DNA of 57,182 nt, taken from contig JAUNTY010000014.1 of the NCBI GenBank assembly GCA_030538415.1, forward strand, positions 1 through 57,182, read 5' to 3'. The notes below the pieces were generated by a model. The model saw only the letters and a program-made list of their open reading frames with translations, was not told the origin of the DNA and did not search any database. The translations under genes and the position numbers were made by a program. Shown piece by piece: positions 25,357 through 32,100 of this stretch (position 1 is its first letter; every line of letters begins with the position of its first letter). The DNA comes from Neisseria sp. Lineage in GTDB: Bacteria > Pseudomonadota > Gammaproteobacteria > Burkholderiales > Neisseriaceae.

Positions 25357-25506
25357 ATTTCATATAAGCAGCTCTATGTTTCCACTTTCACCCGCTTGCC
25401 AATATCGTCCAAGGGCAATCAAAGAACTAAATGAAGCAACTGTAATTCTTGACCAATCATTCCATAATTGCTAAGATGATGACTGTTTTCACTATGGGAG
25501 AGTCTT

Positions 25507-26088
25507 ATGGCAGGCAGACCGAGAGAGTTTGATGACCAACTCGTGATACAGGCGGCTATGGATGCGTTTTGGCGAAACGGCTTCGAAGCGACATCAACTC
25601 AGGAACTCGTCGAGCGTACCGGGCTGGGTCGTGGAAGCCTGTATGCGGCTTTCGGTAATAAAGAAAATCTCTACCATGAAGCCCTGCGCCGTTATCACAG
25701 CTCAAGCATTGAGTTTCACGAGGCTGTATTCAGCCAGGCCGGTAATGTTAAGGACAGGTTGCGCAGGCTGCTTGAAAAAGGTATTGAACTGGATTTCAGC
25801 AACATTGAGCGCAACGGCTGTATGGCAATATTCTCTCCCCTGGAAAGAGCCGCTAAAGATAAAACCGTTGCAGAACTCAGCCGCAGTTATATCAAAAAAC
25901 TTGAGGCAATGTTCACCAGGCTTTTCGCCGCCGGGATTGCTGCCGGGGAATTTGAGGCCGAACGGCAACCTGAAGTTATGGCTAAGGCATTCATGTGCGC
26001 CTATTTCGGTTTTCGGGTGTTCGGCAGGATTGTGCATGAACCTGAATATCAACGGGATGCAATTGAAGCGTTAATAATGAGCATTTAG
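25507..26088 (+). CDS. TetR/AcrR-family transcriptional regulator
   Basis: This 193-residue protein starts MAGRPREFDDQLVIQAAMDA and carries the TetR helix-turn-helix TSTQELVERTGLGRGSLYAAFGNKENLY. The C-terminal ligand domain resembles the TetR_C group, ending FRVFGRIVHEPEYQRDAIEA. It lies just upstream of and co-directional with the NfsA-like gene it probably represses. Codon choice looks less GC3-biased than its neighbours and the pair has no DUS, hinting at acquisition from outside the genus, perhaps an enterobacterium. Confidence 0.9.
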   Translation: MAGRPREFDDQLVIQAAMDAFWRNGFEATSTQELVERTGLGRGSLYAAFGNKENLYHEALRRYHSSSIEFHEAVFSQAGNVKDRLRRLLEKGIELDFSNIERNGCMAIFSPLERAAKDKTVAELSRSYIKKLEAMFTRLFAAGIAAGEFEAERQPEVMAKAFMCAYFGFRVFGRIVHEPEYQRDAIEALIMSI

Positions 26089-26091
26089 TTC

Positions 26092-26115
26092 AAAGACCAT
26101 GCGGTCTTTTTATTT
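26092..26115 (+). terminator. Intrinsic terminator after TetR gene
   Basis: AAAGACC-atgc-GGTCTTT is followed by TTTATTT. It is a conventional enterobacterial-type terminator, not a DUS hairpin, 4 bp after the TetR stop. Confidence 0.75.
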
Positions 26116-26160
26116 ACCAAATTATTGAATGATCGTTACATTATTCACAGGAGAAAATGA

Positions 26161-27003
26161 ATGTTTGAAGATTTAAACAAAGATCAACTGATTACTGCCC
26201 GTTACGGTGAGAAAGCGCGACCAGAAAATATCATCTGGAATGCGCAGATAAAAGGGTTGCTCAGCCATCGTTCCGTCAGGAATTTTTCACAGCAAGCCCT
26301 GCCGGAATACTGGTTTGAGACGCTTGTAGCGGCCGCTCAGTCTGCTTCAACCTCCTCAAATCTCCAGCAATGGAGCATGGTGGCAGTGACAGATCCCGCG
26401 CTAAAGGCGCAGGTCAGAAAGCTTTCTGCCGGAGACAAAGGTCTGGCGAACGGCTACATTGAGGAAGCGCCTGCGATACTGCTTTGGATTGCAGACTTGT
26501 CGCGAAATCACGATATAACCGTCTCAGACGGGCTTACTCCGGATGTGCATGATTACCTTGATTCATTTGTTATGGCGACAGTTGATGCCGCACTGGCTTC
26601 ACAAAATGCAACTGTGGCGGCAGAGTCAATAGGGCTAGGGACGGTTTATATAGGTGCGGCACGCAACAAGGCTAAAGAGCTGGCCGAGCTTATTCAGCTT
26701 CCGCCCCATAGCTATGTTGTATGCGGTCTGGTGATCGGATGGCCTGCGGCTGACAGCGACGTAGCCATACGTCCGCGCCTACCTCAAAGCGTGGTGGCTC
26801 ATCATAATCAATACAGCACTTGTGATTTTGAGGCTCACGTCAGAAGTTATGAAGAGGCATTCCATACGTTCAGGGAAGGTTTGGGAATGAAAGATAAAAC
26901 CTGGAAACAGGCGGTTCAAGGCGCAGCGACCAGCCTCGATTATATGGATGGGCGCCAGAACCTCCGCGCCACGCTTGAAGAGCGCGGGTTCGGTTTTAAA
27001 TAA
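26161..27003 (+). CDS. NfsA-like NADPH-dependent flavin oxidoreductase
   Basis: This 280-residue nitroreductase-fold protein has SHRSVRNFSQQALPEYWFET as the FMN phosphate site, AAQSASTSSNLQQWSMVAV as the flavin segment, and GLGTVYIGAARNKAKELAEL. The C-terminal extension with LEERGFGFK matches the NfsA/FRP subgroup (about 240-250 residues, slightly longer here). The pair TetR plus this enzyme suggests an inducible quinone/nitro-reductase module. It has its own promoter region after the TetR terminator. DUS-free and likely transferred. Confidence 0.85.
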   Translation: MFEDLNKDQLITARYGEKARPENIIWNAQIKGLLSHRSVRNFSQQALPEYWFETLVAAAQSASTSSNLQQWSMVAVTDPALKAQVRKLSAGDKGLANGYIEEAPAILLWIADLSRNHDITVSDGLTPDVHDYLDSFVMATVDAALASQNATVAAESIGLGTVYIGAARNKAKELAELIQLPPHSYVVCGLVIGWPAADSDVAIRPRLPQSVVAHHNQYSTCDFEAHVRSYEEAFHTFREGLGMKDKTWKQAVQGAATSLDYMDGRQNLRATLEERGFGFK

Positions 27004-27122
27004 GCATTTTATCAGCCAGCCTTAAGCGTGGAATACCACGCTTTCGTCAAGTGACACAGGGGGAATGCGGATATTTGCTTCATCATAGCCTCAAAAATAG
27101 TGTATTGCTTATCTTGAGTGCC

Positions 27123-27186
27123 ATTATCAACAACAACTAATCTAATAACAATGAATGGATAATTGATACAGCATTTCATTTTTTGA
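27123..27186. repeat. Direct repeat, right copy, upstream of LysR
   Basis: It runs from ATTATCAAC to TTCATTTTTTGA. The core AATGAATGGATAATTGATAC and following ACAGCATT correspond to the left copy at 25219. It lies 43 bp before the LysR start and probably represents that gene's promoter/operator. Confidence 0.6.
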
Positions 27187-27228
27187 GATAATAAAGCCAA
27201 AAAAGCAGCCTGCCAAAAAGGAGCAGCC

Positions 27229-28125
27229 ATGAATCGTTTTGAAGCCTTAAAAGTATTCTGCACCGCCGCCGAAACCCTGCATTTCAAGCAAGCCGCCCTG
27301 CATTTGTCGGTGTCGCCGCAAGTGGTGAGCCGTCAGGTGGGCGAGTTGGAAAACGCCTTGGGCGAAGTTTTGTTCCAACGCAATAGCCGCAGCGTGCGAT
27401 TGACCCCGTTTGGCGAACAGTTTTACCTGCACGCCAAGCAGATTTTGGACGACAGCGAACGGCTGTTTGCCAACCATATCAACAACGAAAACGACATGGC
27501 GGGCGTGGTGCGGATTACGTCGGTCACGCTGATGCAAAGCCAACGGATTATTGACGAGCTGCTGGCACGCTGTGCGGCTTATCCTGATTTGGTGCTGGAC
27601 TGGCGAACGGGCGAAATCCGTAGCAATGTGGTGGAAGAGCAGATTGACATCGGCGTGCGTGTCGGCGTGGTGCAGGACAACCGTTTTATCGTCAAACGCA
27701 TCTGCCCGATGGGGGCGAAAGTGGTGGCAAGCCCAAGCCTGATTACCAAGCTCGGCACGCCGCGCGACCTGCACGATTTGCAGTACAACTTCCCCTTGAG
27801 CGCCCACATCAACGCCAACGACGGGCGTTTGTGGCCGTGGCAGTTTAAAAACGGCGTGCAGTTCACCCCTAAAAATCCCCGCTTTATCGCCGCCACAGCA
27901 GACATGGAAATCGCCGCCACCTTGAGCGGACGGGTGTTCAGCCATCTTGCCGACCACATCGCCCTGCCGTATATCAAACGGGGCGAACTGGTGTCGGTGC
28001 TGGACGAACACGCCGTGTATCCGTGGGAATTGTTTGTTTACCGCACCCCCAAGCCCTTCACCCCGCCAAGGGTGAAAAAAGTGTTTCTGTGGCTTACGGA
28101 GATTTTGGAGGGGGAGTATCGGTGA
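27229..28125 (+). CDS. LysR-family transcriptional regulator
   Basis: This 298-residue protein starts MNRFEALKVFCTAAETLHFK, with LHLSVSPQVVSRQVGELENA as the recognition region and a complete effector domain. It ends in VKKVFLWLTEILEGEYR. AAAAGGAG precedes the ATG. The DJ-1-like gene on the other side of the TetR-nfsA segment has a matching upstream repeat, so this LysR and that gene were probably once neighbours in divergent orientation. A similar protein lies at 32092. A broken copy of its own 3' end follows at 28247. Confidence 0.88.
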   Translation: MNRFEALKVFCTAAETLHFKQAALHLSVSPQVVSRQVGELENALGEVLFQRNSRSVRLTPFGEQFYLHAKQILDDSERLFANHINNENDMAGVVRITSVTLMQSQRIIDELLARCAAYPDLVLDWRTGEIRSNVVEEQIDIGVRVGVVQDNRFIVKRICPMGAKVVASPSLITKLGTPRDLHDLQYNFPLSAHINANDGRLWPWQFKNGVQFTPKNPRFIAATADMEIAATLSGRVFSHLADHIALPYIKRGELVSVLDEHAVYPWELFVYRTPKPFTPPRVKKVFLWLTEILEGEYR

Positions 28126-28159
28126 ACGGTGTTTTTTTTATTTAACTGGCTGATTTTGT

Positions 28160-28238
28160 GCTAAATTGAGCTAACTCCGACAAGGCGGAGAATAAATAAC
28201 TGCTACAGCCTGTAGCAGTTTTGCCGTACTAATTTAGC
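28160..28238. repeat. Degenerate Correia-like or hairpin repeat
   Basis: GCTAAATT and AATTTAGC terminate a 79-bp segment with an inner CTGCTACAG/CTGTAGCAG hairpin and a fragment ttgccgtacta that recurs in the Correia-like elements. The TATAG ends are missing. It separates the LysR gene from its broken duplicate end. Confidence 0.35.
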
Positions 28239-28246
28239 CTGTTGCG

Positions 28247-28349
28247 CCAGCTTGTTTGTCTACCGCACCCCCAAGCCCTTCGTCCCACCGCGAGTAAAAA
28301 AGGTGTTTTAATGGTTGGCGGAGATTTTTGAGGGGGGGTATCGGTGAAT
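28247..28349 (+). pseudogene. Duplicated fragment of a LysR 3' end
   Basis: The segment runs parallel to 28031-28134, the last 30 or so codons of the LysR gene. Both contain TTGTTTGT(C/T)TACCGCACCC, CCCAAGCCCTTC, GAGTAAAAAAGGTGTTT versus GGTGAAAAAAGTGTTT, and end GGTATCGGTGAA(T/C)GGTGTT. In this copy the frame is broken by TAA after GTGTTT. It is a relic of a duplicated or replaced LysR gene. Confidence 0.7.
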
Positions 28350-28418
28350 GGTGTTGTTCCATTTAATACATAGCACCCAAAGATGAAAAACTGCGACAAG
28401 CTGTCGCAGTTTGTCCGT

Positions 28419-28505
28419 CCCATCGGCGTATCGGATTATCCGCTTTTGCTGCCAAAAGACGAACTGCAAACCTTGGTGTTGAATGAATTGAATAAGGAAA
28501 TATAG
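28419..28505 (+). pseudogene. C-terminal relic, possibly of a DUF1016/YhcG-type nuclease
   Basis: The frame reads PIGVSDYPLLLPKDELQTLV, then LNELNKEI and a stop. It resembles the PIGVS-Y-L...LP..LQ..L tail I associate with DUF1016 (YhcG, PD-(D/E)XK fold) proteins. A short open frame can be extended upstream to ATG 28383 (40 codons), but the preceding bases also form a ctgcgaca/tgtcgcag hairpin. Identification is tentative. Confidence 0.35.
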
Positions 28506-28550
28506 CAGGCGTTTATAAGCTCCGCAAAATCTACTTCTTTGTTATCGCAA

Positions 28551-28608
28551 ATGCCGTCTGAAACTTTTTACTTGCTTAAAAAAAGCAAAGTGCGGTTTCA
28601 GACGGCAT
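28551..28608. terminator. DUS-USS terminator downstream of mdaB
   Basis: ATGCCGTCTGAAAC...cttgcttaaaaaaagca...AAGTGCGGTTTCAGACGGCAT. It lies 14 bp beyond the mdaB stop on the minus strand. Confidence 0.7.
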
Positions 28609-28621
28609 TTCCTAAATTTCG

Positions 28622-29209
28622 CTATTTAGCCTCGCCAAACACCCGTTCCAAATGCGCAGCATAATCGGCGATAAAGCGTTCCACTTGCGGATTTTTAATC
28701 ACGTCGTTACAGATAAAAGTCGGCAAGCGGCTTAGCCCTAAAAATTCGTTGGCTTTGTGAAAGTGCATATATAAGCCGTCCACGCCCCTGCCTTCAAAAA
28801 AGTCGTTCGGGCGGTCAAAGGCTTCAATCGGGGCGTTCCATGTTAATGAAAGCATATGCTTTTTGCCTTGCAACAAGCCGCCGCTGCCGTAGCCTTCGGT
28901 AGGCGAAGTGCGGTGGCGACCGTCTGATTGGTAGAGTTTGCCGTAGCCTGCGGTGAAAATTTCGTCAATGTATTTTTTCACCGTCCACGGCTCGCCCATC
29001 CACCAGCCCGGCATTTGCCAGACCACGGCATCCATCACTTCAAATTTGGCAACTTCGGCGGCGATGTCGTAGCCGTCGTCAATCACCGTTTCTTGAATGT
29101 GGTGTCCCAACTTGCTCAATGTGTCTTTGGCGGTTTGGTGCAGGGTGTGGTTGAGTCTGCCTGCGGAATGCCCGAAGGATTTACCGCCGTCCAATAATAA
29201 AATATTCAT
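28622..29209 (-). CDS. mdaB: NAD(P)H:quinone oxidoreductase MdaB
   Basis: This 195-residue flavodoxin-fold protein matches E. coli MdaB (193 residues) along its length. WQMPGWWMGEPWTVKKYIDE, YGSGGLLQGKKHMLSLTWNA and the HKANEFLG...LPTFICNDVIK blocks are near identical to what I recall. MdaB reduces quinones by two electrons with FAD. It is divergent from LysR 29361 across 151 bp containing a TAGTATAAA/TTTATACTA inverted repeat, so it is the probable target of that regulator. Confidence 0.93.
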   Translation of the reverse strand: MNILLLDGGKSFGHSAGRLNHTLHQTAKDTLSKLGHHIQETVIDDGYDIAAEVAKFEVMDAVVWQMPGWWMGEPWTVKKYIDEIFTAGYGKLYQSDGRHRTSPTEGYGSGGLLQGKKHMLSLTWNAPIEAFDRPNDFFEGRGVDGLYMHFHKANEFLGLSRLPTFICNDVIKNPQVERFIADYAAHLERVFGEAK

Positions 29210-29283
29210 TGTTTTCCTTGTTAATCAATTCGTTAAAGTAAATATTTGCACTCATCTGATTGAATGCTGTGTTTGAATGTGTG

Positions 29284-29313
29284 TAGTATAAAAAACTTCT
29301 ATTATTTATACTA
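29284..29313. promoter_or_regulatory. Inverted repeat operator candidate between mdaB and LysR
   Basis: TAGTATAAA and TTTATACTA form a 9-bp perfect inverted repeat separated by 12 bp. It lies midway between the divergent mdaB and LysR genes, as expected for a LysR binding site. The role is inferred from position only. Confidence 0.45.
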
Positions 29314-29360
29314 ATGATAATTTATGATAGCTGATATTGATTTTTACGATATGAGAAACG

Positions 29361-30281
29361 ATGAAAGTCCTACACCAATTTGATTTAAACCTGCTCAAAG
29401 CCTTTGATGTGTTGATGGACGAACGCAATGTCAGCCGTGCCGCCGAGCGGCTCAACCTGACCCAGTCGGCGATGAGCGGTATGCTTGCCCGCCTGCGCGA
29501 AGGCTTGGGCGACCCCTTGTTTGTGCGCGCGCAGCGGGGCATTGTGCCGACCGAGCGTGCCTTGTCGCTCGCCGAGCCGATTAAAAGCACGCTCGCCCGC
29601 ATTGACGGCATATTGCAGCCTGCCGAATTTGACCCCGCCACCGCCAAAATGACCCTGCGTGTTGCCGCCACCGATTATTCCATGAGCGCGGTGATGGTGC
29701 ATTTCGTGGCAAAACTCGCCCTGCTTGCGCCCAATATCAAAGTCGCCTTGCTGCCGCTAACGCCCGATTTGCCGCAGCAACTCTCCCAAGGCAAACTGGA
29801 TTTAGCCCTGCTTGTGCCGAGCGAGGGGGCGGATTATCTGCACCTTAAACCCTTGTATGACGAGCATTATTTGTGCGCCATGCGTGCCGACCACCCCTTG
29901 GCGGCGAATGCCGAACTGACTCTCGCCGACTACTGCCAAGCCGAACACATTCTCGCTTCGCCCGTCGGCGGCGGATTTTCGGGCGTGAGCGATATGGCGT
30001 TGGCAAAACAGGGGCTGAAACGCAATGTGAAAGTTTCGCTGAATAACTTTTTGCTGTTGCCACAACTGCTGCAACACAGCGACATGATCGCCACCGTGCC
30101 ATCACGCTTAACCGCACTTTTGCCCAACATCAAACACTTCCCCACGCCCCTGCCCGTGCAAGGCTTCACCAAATACATCGCTTGGCACGACCGCACCCAC
30201 AACGACCCCGCCCACCGCTGGCTGAGGGGGTTGGTTGGGGAAGTGTGTCGGGGGTTTTATAGTCGTTCCAATTTAGATTGA
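29361..30281 (+). CDS. LysR-family transcriptional regulator with element-derived C-terminus
   Basis: This 306-residue NahR/LinR-type protein has LNLLKAFDVLMDERNVSRAA at the N-terminus, LTQSAMSGMLARLREGLGDP as the recognition region, and NDPAHRWLRGLVGEVCRGF near the C-terminus. The gene then runs into a Correia-like element at 30258, so the last residues YSRSNLD and the TGA come from that element. The extra tail is short and the regulator is probably functional. It is divergent from mdaB. A USS core is in its coding sequence near 30111. Confidence 0.88.
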   Translation: MKVLHQFDLNLLKAFDVLMDERNVSRAAERLNLTQSAMSGMLARLREGLGDPLFVRAQRGIVPTERALSLAEPIKSTLARIDGILQPAEFDPATAKMTLRVAATDYSMSAVMVHFVAKLALLAPNIKVALLPLTPDLPQQLSQGKLDLALLVPSEGADYLHLKPLYDEHYLCAMRADHPLAANAELTLADYCQAEHILASPVGGGFSGVSDMALAKQGLKRNVKVSLNNFLLLPQLLQHSDMIATVPSRLTALLPNIKHFPTPLPVQGFTKYIAWHDRTHNDPAHRWLRGLVGEVCRGFYSRSNLD

Positions 30282-30363
30282 TACAGCGCTGCTGCGCCTT
30301 GCCATACTATCTGTACTGTCTGCGGCTTGCTGCCTTGTCTCAATCTAAATTGAAACGACTATA
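30258..30363. repeat. Correia-like element (106 bp) overlapping a LysR 3' end
   Basis: The ends are TATAGTCGTTCCAATTTAGA and its complement ...TCTAAATTGAAACGACTATA. The interior has the family core in reverse (gtactgtctgcggcttgctgccttg). It inserted at or just before the original LysR stop codon. Confidence 0.78.
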
Positions 30364-30373
30364 GCTGCATGAT

Positions 30374-30407
30374 GCCGTCTGAAAGTTGAAATAGGCTTTC
30401 AGACGGC
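30374..30407. terminator. DUS terminator
   Basis: GCCGTCTGAAAG pairs with CTTTCAGACGGC and is followed by CTTTTTATTT. It is a good plus-strand intrinsic terminator for the LysR gene, and now lies beyond the inserted element. No USS. Confidence 0.75.
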
Positions 30408-30426
30408 CTTTTTATTTCCTTTATTC

Positions 30427-30470
30427 ATCTTTCCAAATTTGGCAAATATGTTTCTATTTTTGCCCATTCC
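30427..30470. promoter_or_regulatory. 44-bp repeated box with CCAAATTTGG palindrome
   Basis: It is almost identical to 15359-15402 (ATCTTTCCAAATTTGGCAAA...). It lies 57 bp upstream of the nitronate monooxygenase-like gene, so it likely contains that gene's operator or promoter. Confidence 0.5.
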
Positions 30471-30526
30471 GTTCTGAATTTAACTGCGTAAAATAAGCTT
30501 AATTGAATCTAATTGGGAAGACCATC

Positions 30527-31489
30527 ATGAGCAACCGTATCACCGAACTATTAAATATCCGCTATCCGCTGTTTCAAGCACCGATGTATTTTCTGACCAA
30601 TGCCGAGCTGGTCGCCGCCGTCTCCAATGCGGGCGGATTGGGCATCATCGGGCCGAATGCGGGGCAGGCCGAACCGGCGAAAAACCGTTGGGACGCGTTG
30701 GAAAAAATGCGTGCCGAAATCCGCAAAACCAAAAGCCTGACCGACAAACCGTTTGCCGCCACGCTGATCAACGGCGCAGACATGAGCTTTTGGCAGCCGA
30801 CCGCCGAAATGCTGGCGGAAGAAGGCGTGCCGGCGGTGTTGATTAACGAAGTACTCGATCCCGAGATTTTCGATTTTTTCAAAAGCCACCACATCAAAAC
30901 CCTGTACCGCGCCCTCACCCCGACCATCGCCAATTCGCAACAGGCGGAGCGCTTGGGCGCGGACATCATCATCGCCACCGGCTTTGACGAAGGCGGTACT
31001 GTTCCCACTAGGGTGATTGGCACTTTCAGCATTGTGCCGATGATTGCCGATGCGGTTGGCATTCCGGTGGTGGCAACCGGCGGCGTGGGCGATGTGCGCG
31101 GCGTGCGTGCGGCGTTGGCATTGGGGGCGGAAGGGGTGTCGGTGGGCAGCTTGTTCATCACCGCCGCAGAATGCCCGGCCGACGACAAAGTGAAGCAATT
31201 GATTGTGAACTCGACCGCCGAAGATTTGATTTTATTCCGCACCCTGCCCGCCTATTACCGCACCTTGCCGACCGAAAACGGGCAAAAACTGGCGGCGATG
31301 GAAGAAGAAGGGGCGAGCCGCGAAGCCTTGTTTGCCGCCATGAACGGCTACCATTCGCTGTGGCAGGCGATGCGTTTGGGCAATCTGGACAAAGGCGTGG
31401 TCTCGGTGGGAACAGGCATTTCGATGATCAAAGCCGTGCGCCCCGCCGCTGAGATTGTGGCGGATTTGATGCGGGATTTCGGCGAATAA
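30527..31489 (+). CDS. Nitronate monooxygenase-like flavoprotein
   Basis: This 320-residue FMN-type TIM barrel of the NMO/2-nitropropane dioxygenase/FabK family shows YPLFQAPMYF at the N-terminus, SNAGGLGIIGPNAG as a flavin loop, and VVATGGVGDVRGVRAALALG with AEGVSVGS as the phosphate site. The catalytic segment normally EAGGH reads DEGGTVPT, so the usual His is absent and the reaction may differ from nitronate oxidation. I chose ATG 30527 over an upstream TTG. A relic of a second copy lies at 31954. Confidence 0.85.
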   Translation: MSNRITELLNIRYPLFQAPMYFLTNAELVAAVSNAGGLGIIGPNAGQAEPAKNRWDALEKMRAEIRKTKSLTDKPFAATLINGADMSFWQPTAEMLAEEGVPAVLINEVLDPEIFDFFKSHHIKTLYRALTPTIANSQQAERLGADIIIATGFDEGGTVPTRVIGTFSIVPMIADAVGIPVVATGGVGDVRGVRAALALGAEGVSVGSLFITAAECPADDKVKQLIVNSTAEDLILFRTLPAYYRTLPTENGQKLAAMEEEGASREALFAAMNGYHSLWQAMRLGNLDKGVVSVGTGISMIKAVRPAAEIVADLMRDFGE

Positions 31490-31599
31490 TTAAAGTGCGG
31501 TTAGGCAATTGGTAACGTAAATACAAACACTTACCGCACGCCTTACAGCACGTGTCATGCGGGCAAAGCCCAATTGATTGAAGCAGAATAAAACATGCC

Positions 31600-31793
31600 G
31601 AGACCTTTGCAAAATACCTTTTGCTGCATCGCAAAAGCATCCGCTCCGTCATTCCGGCGCAGGCCGGAATCTACTGCTCGCCATGAAAACCCATTTGAAA
31701 TCAAACAATTGAATTTTGGAAAAATGGATTCCGGCCTGCGCCGGAATGACGGATGTAATGGATATTTCCGAGAAAAAAGTATTTTGTAAAAAG
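31600..31793. mobile_element. Mini-element with IS5-like end and dRS3-like repeats
   Basis: It begins GAGACCTTTGCAAAATACC, the same terminal sequence as at 54-41. Two inverted copies of ATTCCGGCGCAGGCCGGAAT (31651-31670 and, in the GCGCCGG orientation, 31728-31747) are extended by CGTC and GACG outside. The right border TATTTTGTAAAAAGC is a poor match of the left end. It may be a remnant made of a dRS3-like repeat pair and an IS end. Confidence 0.5.
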
Positions 31794-31827
31794 CTGATGC
31801 CGTCTGAAACTTTTCAGACGGCATCAG
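31794..31827. terminator. AT-DUS hairpin
   Basis: CTGATGCCGTCTGAAA faces TTTCAGACGGCATCAG, a 16-bp stem with almost no loop. No USS. It is isolated from genes on both sides. Confidence 0.65.
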
Positions 31828-31953
31828 TCTTTGTCGCTTCCATTTATGCCTCGCAATTGTTAATACATTATTTATCTTTATCTTGAAAAAGTTTCAACTA
31901 TAACCAAAACTTTTCCCTAAAATGGGAAAAGATAAAAGTATAAATTTCATTTT

Positions 31954-32033
31954 GCCGCAATGCTGATTAACGGGCGGACATGCGCTTTTGGCAGCCGTTT
32001 GCCGATATGCCGGTGAGATTGTGGCGGGGTTGT
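31954..32033 (+). pseudogene. Collapsed relic of a nitronate monooxygenase gene
   Basis: TTGCCGCAATGCTGATTAAC, CGGGCGGACATGCGCTTTTG and GCAGCCGTTTGCCGA correspond to the codons for FAATLINGADMSFWQPTA in the intact gene (near 30757). The sequence then jumps to CGGTGAGATTGTGGCGGGGT, the AEIVADLM region near its 3' end, and stops at TGA. About 630 bp of the gene are deleted between. Confidence 0.7.
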
Positions 32034-32054
32034 GAGCGCTGATTTAGGACGCAA

Positions 32055-32100
32055 AGGCCGTCTGAAACCGCACTTTGCCGGTGCGAAAGTTTCAGACGGC
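32055..32100. terminator. DUS-USS terminator overlapping LysR stop
   Basis: AGGCCGTCTGAAACCGCACT...ccggtgcgaaAGTTTCAGACGGC. The minus-strand LysR stop codon is the TGA of the right-hand DUS (complement of 32092-32094), so termination signal and coding end overlap. Confidence 0.75.

Larger units (their letters stand above)
25169..25506. other. Intergenic region between DJ-1-like and TetR genes
   Basis: This 338-bp stretch contains the DJ-1-like promoter region, the left 64-bp direct repeat (25219-25282), an AT-DUS/USS hairpin (25311-25356) and the TetR promoter region (25357-25506). No gene is seen. Confidence 0.5.
28126..28621. other. Relic-rich intergenic region
   Basis: This 496-bp stretch holds a degenerate repeat with GCTAAATT/AATTTAGC ends (28160-28238), a decayed duplicate of the LysR 3' end (28247-28349), a DUF1016-like tail (28419-28505) and a DUS-USS hairpin (28551-28608). 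No intact gene is seen. Confidence 0.6.
31490..32091. other. Intergenic region with dRS3-like element and gene relic
   Basis: This 602-bp stretch contains a free USS core at 31492 (AAAGTGCGGT), a mini-element at 31600-31793 with dRS3-like inverted repeats, a DUS terminator (31794-31827), an AT-rich 120-bp stretch, and a collapsed relic of the nitronate monooxygenase gene (31954-32033). No intact gene is seen. Confidence 0.55.
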
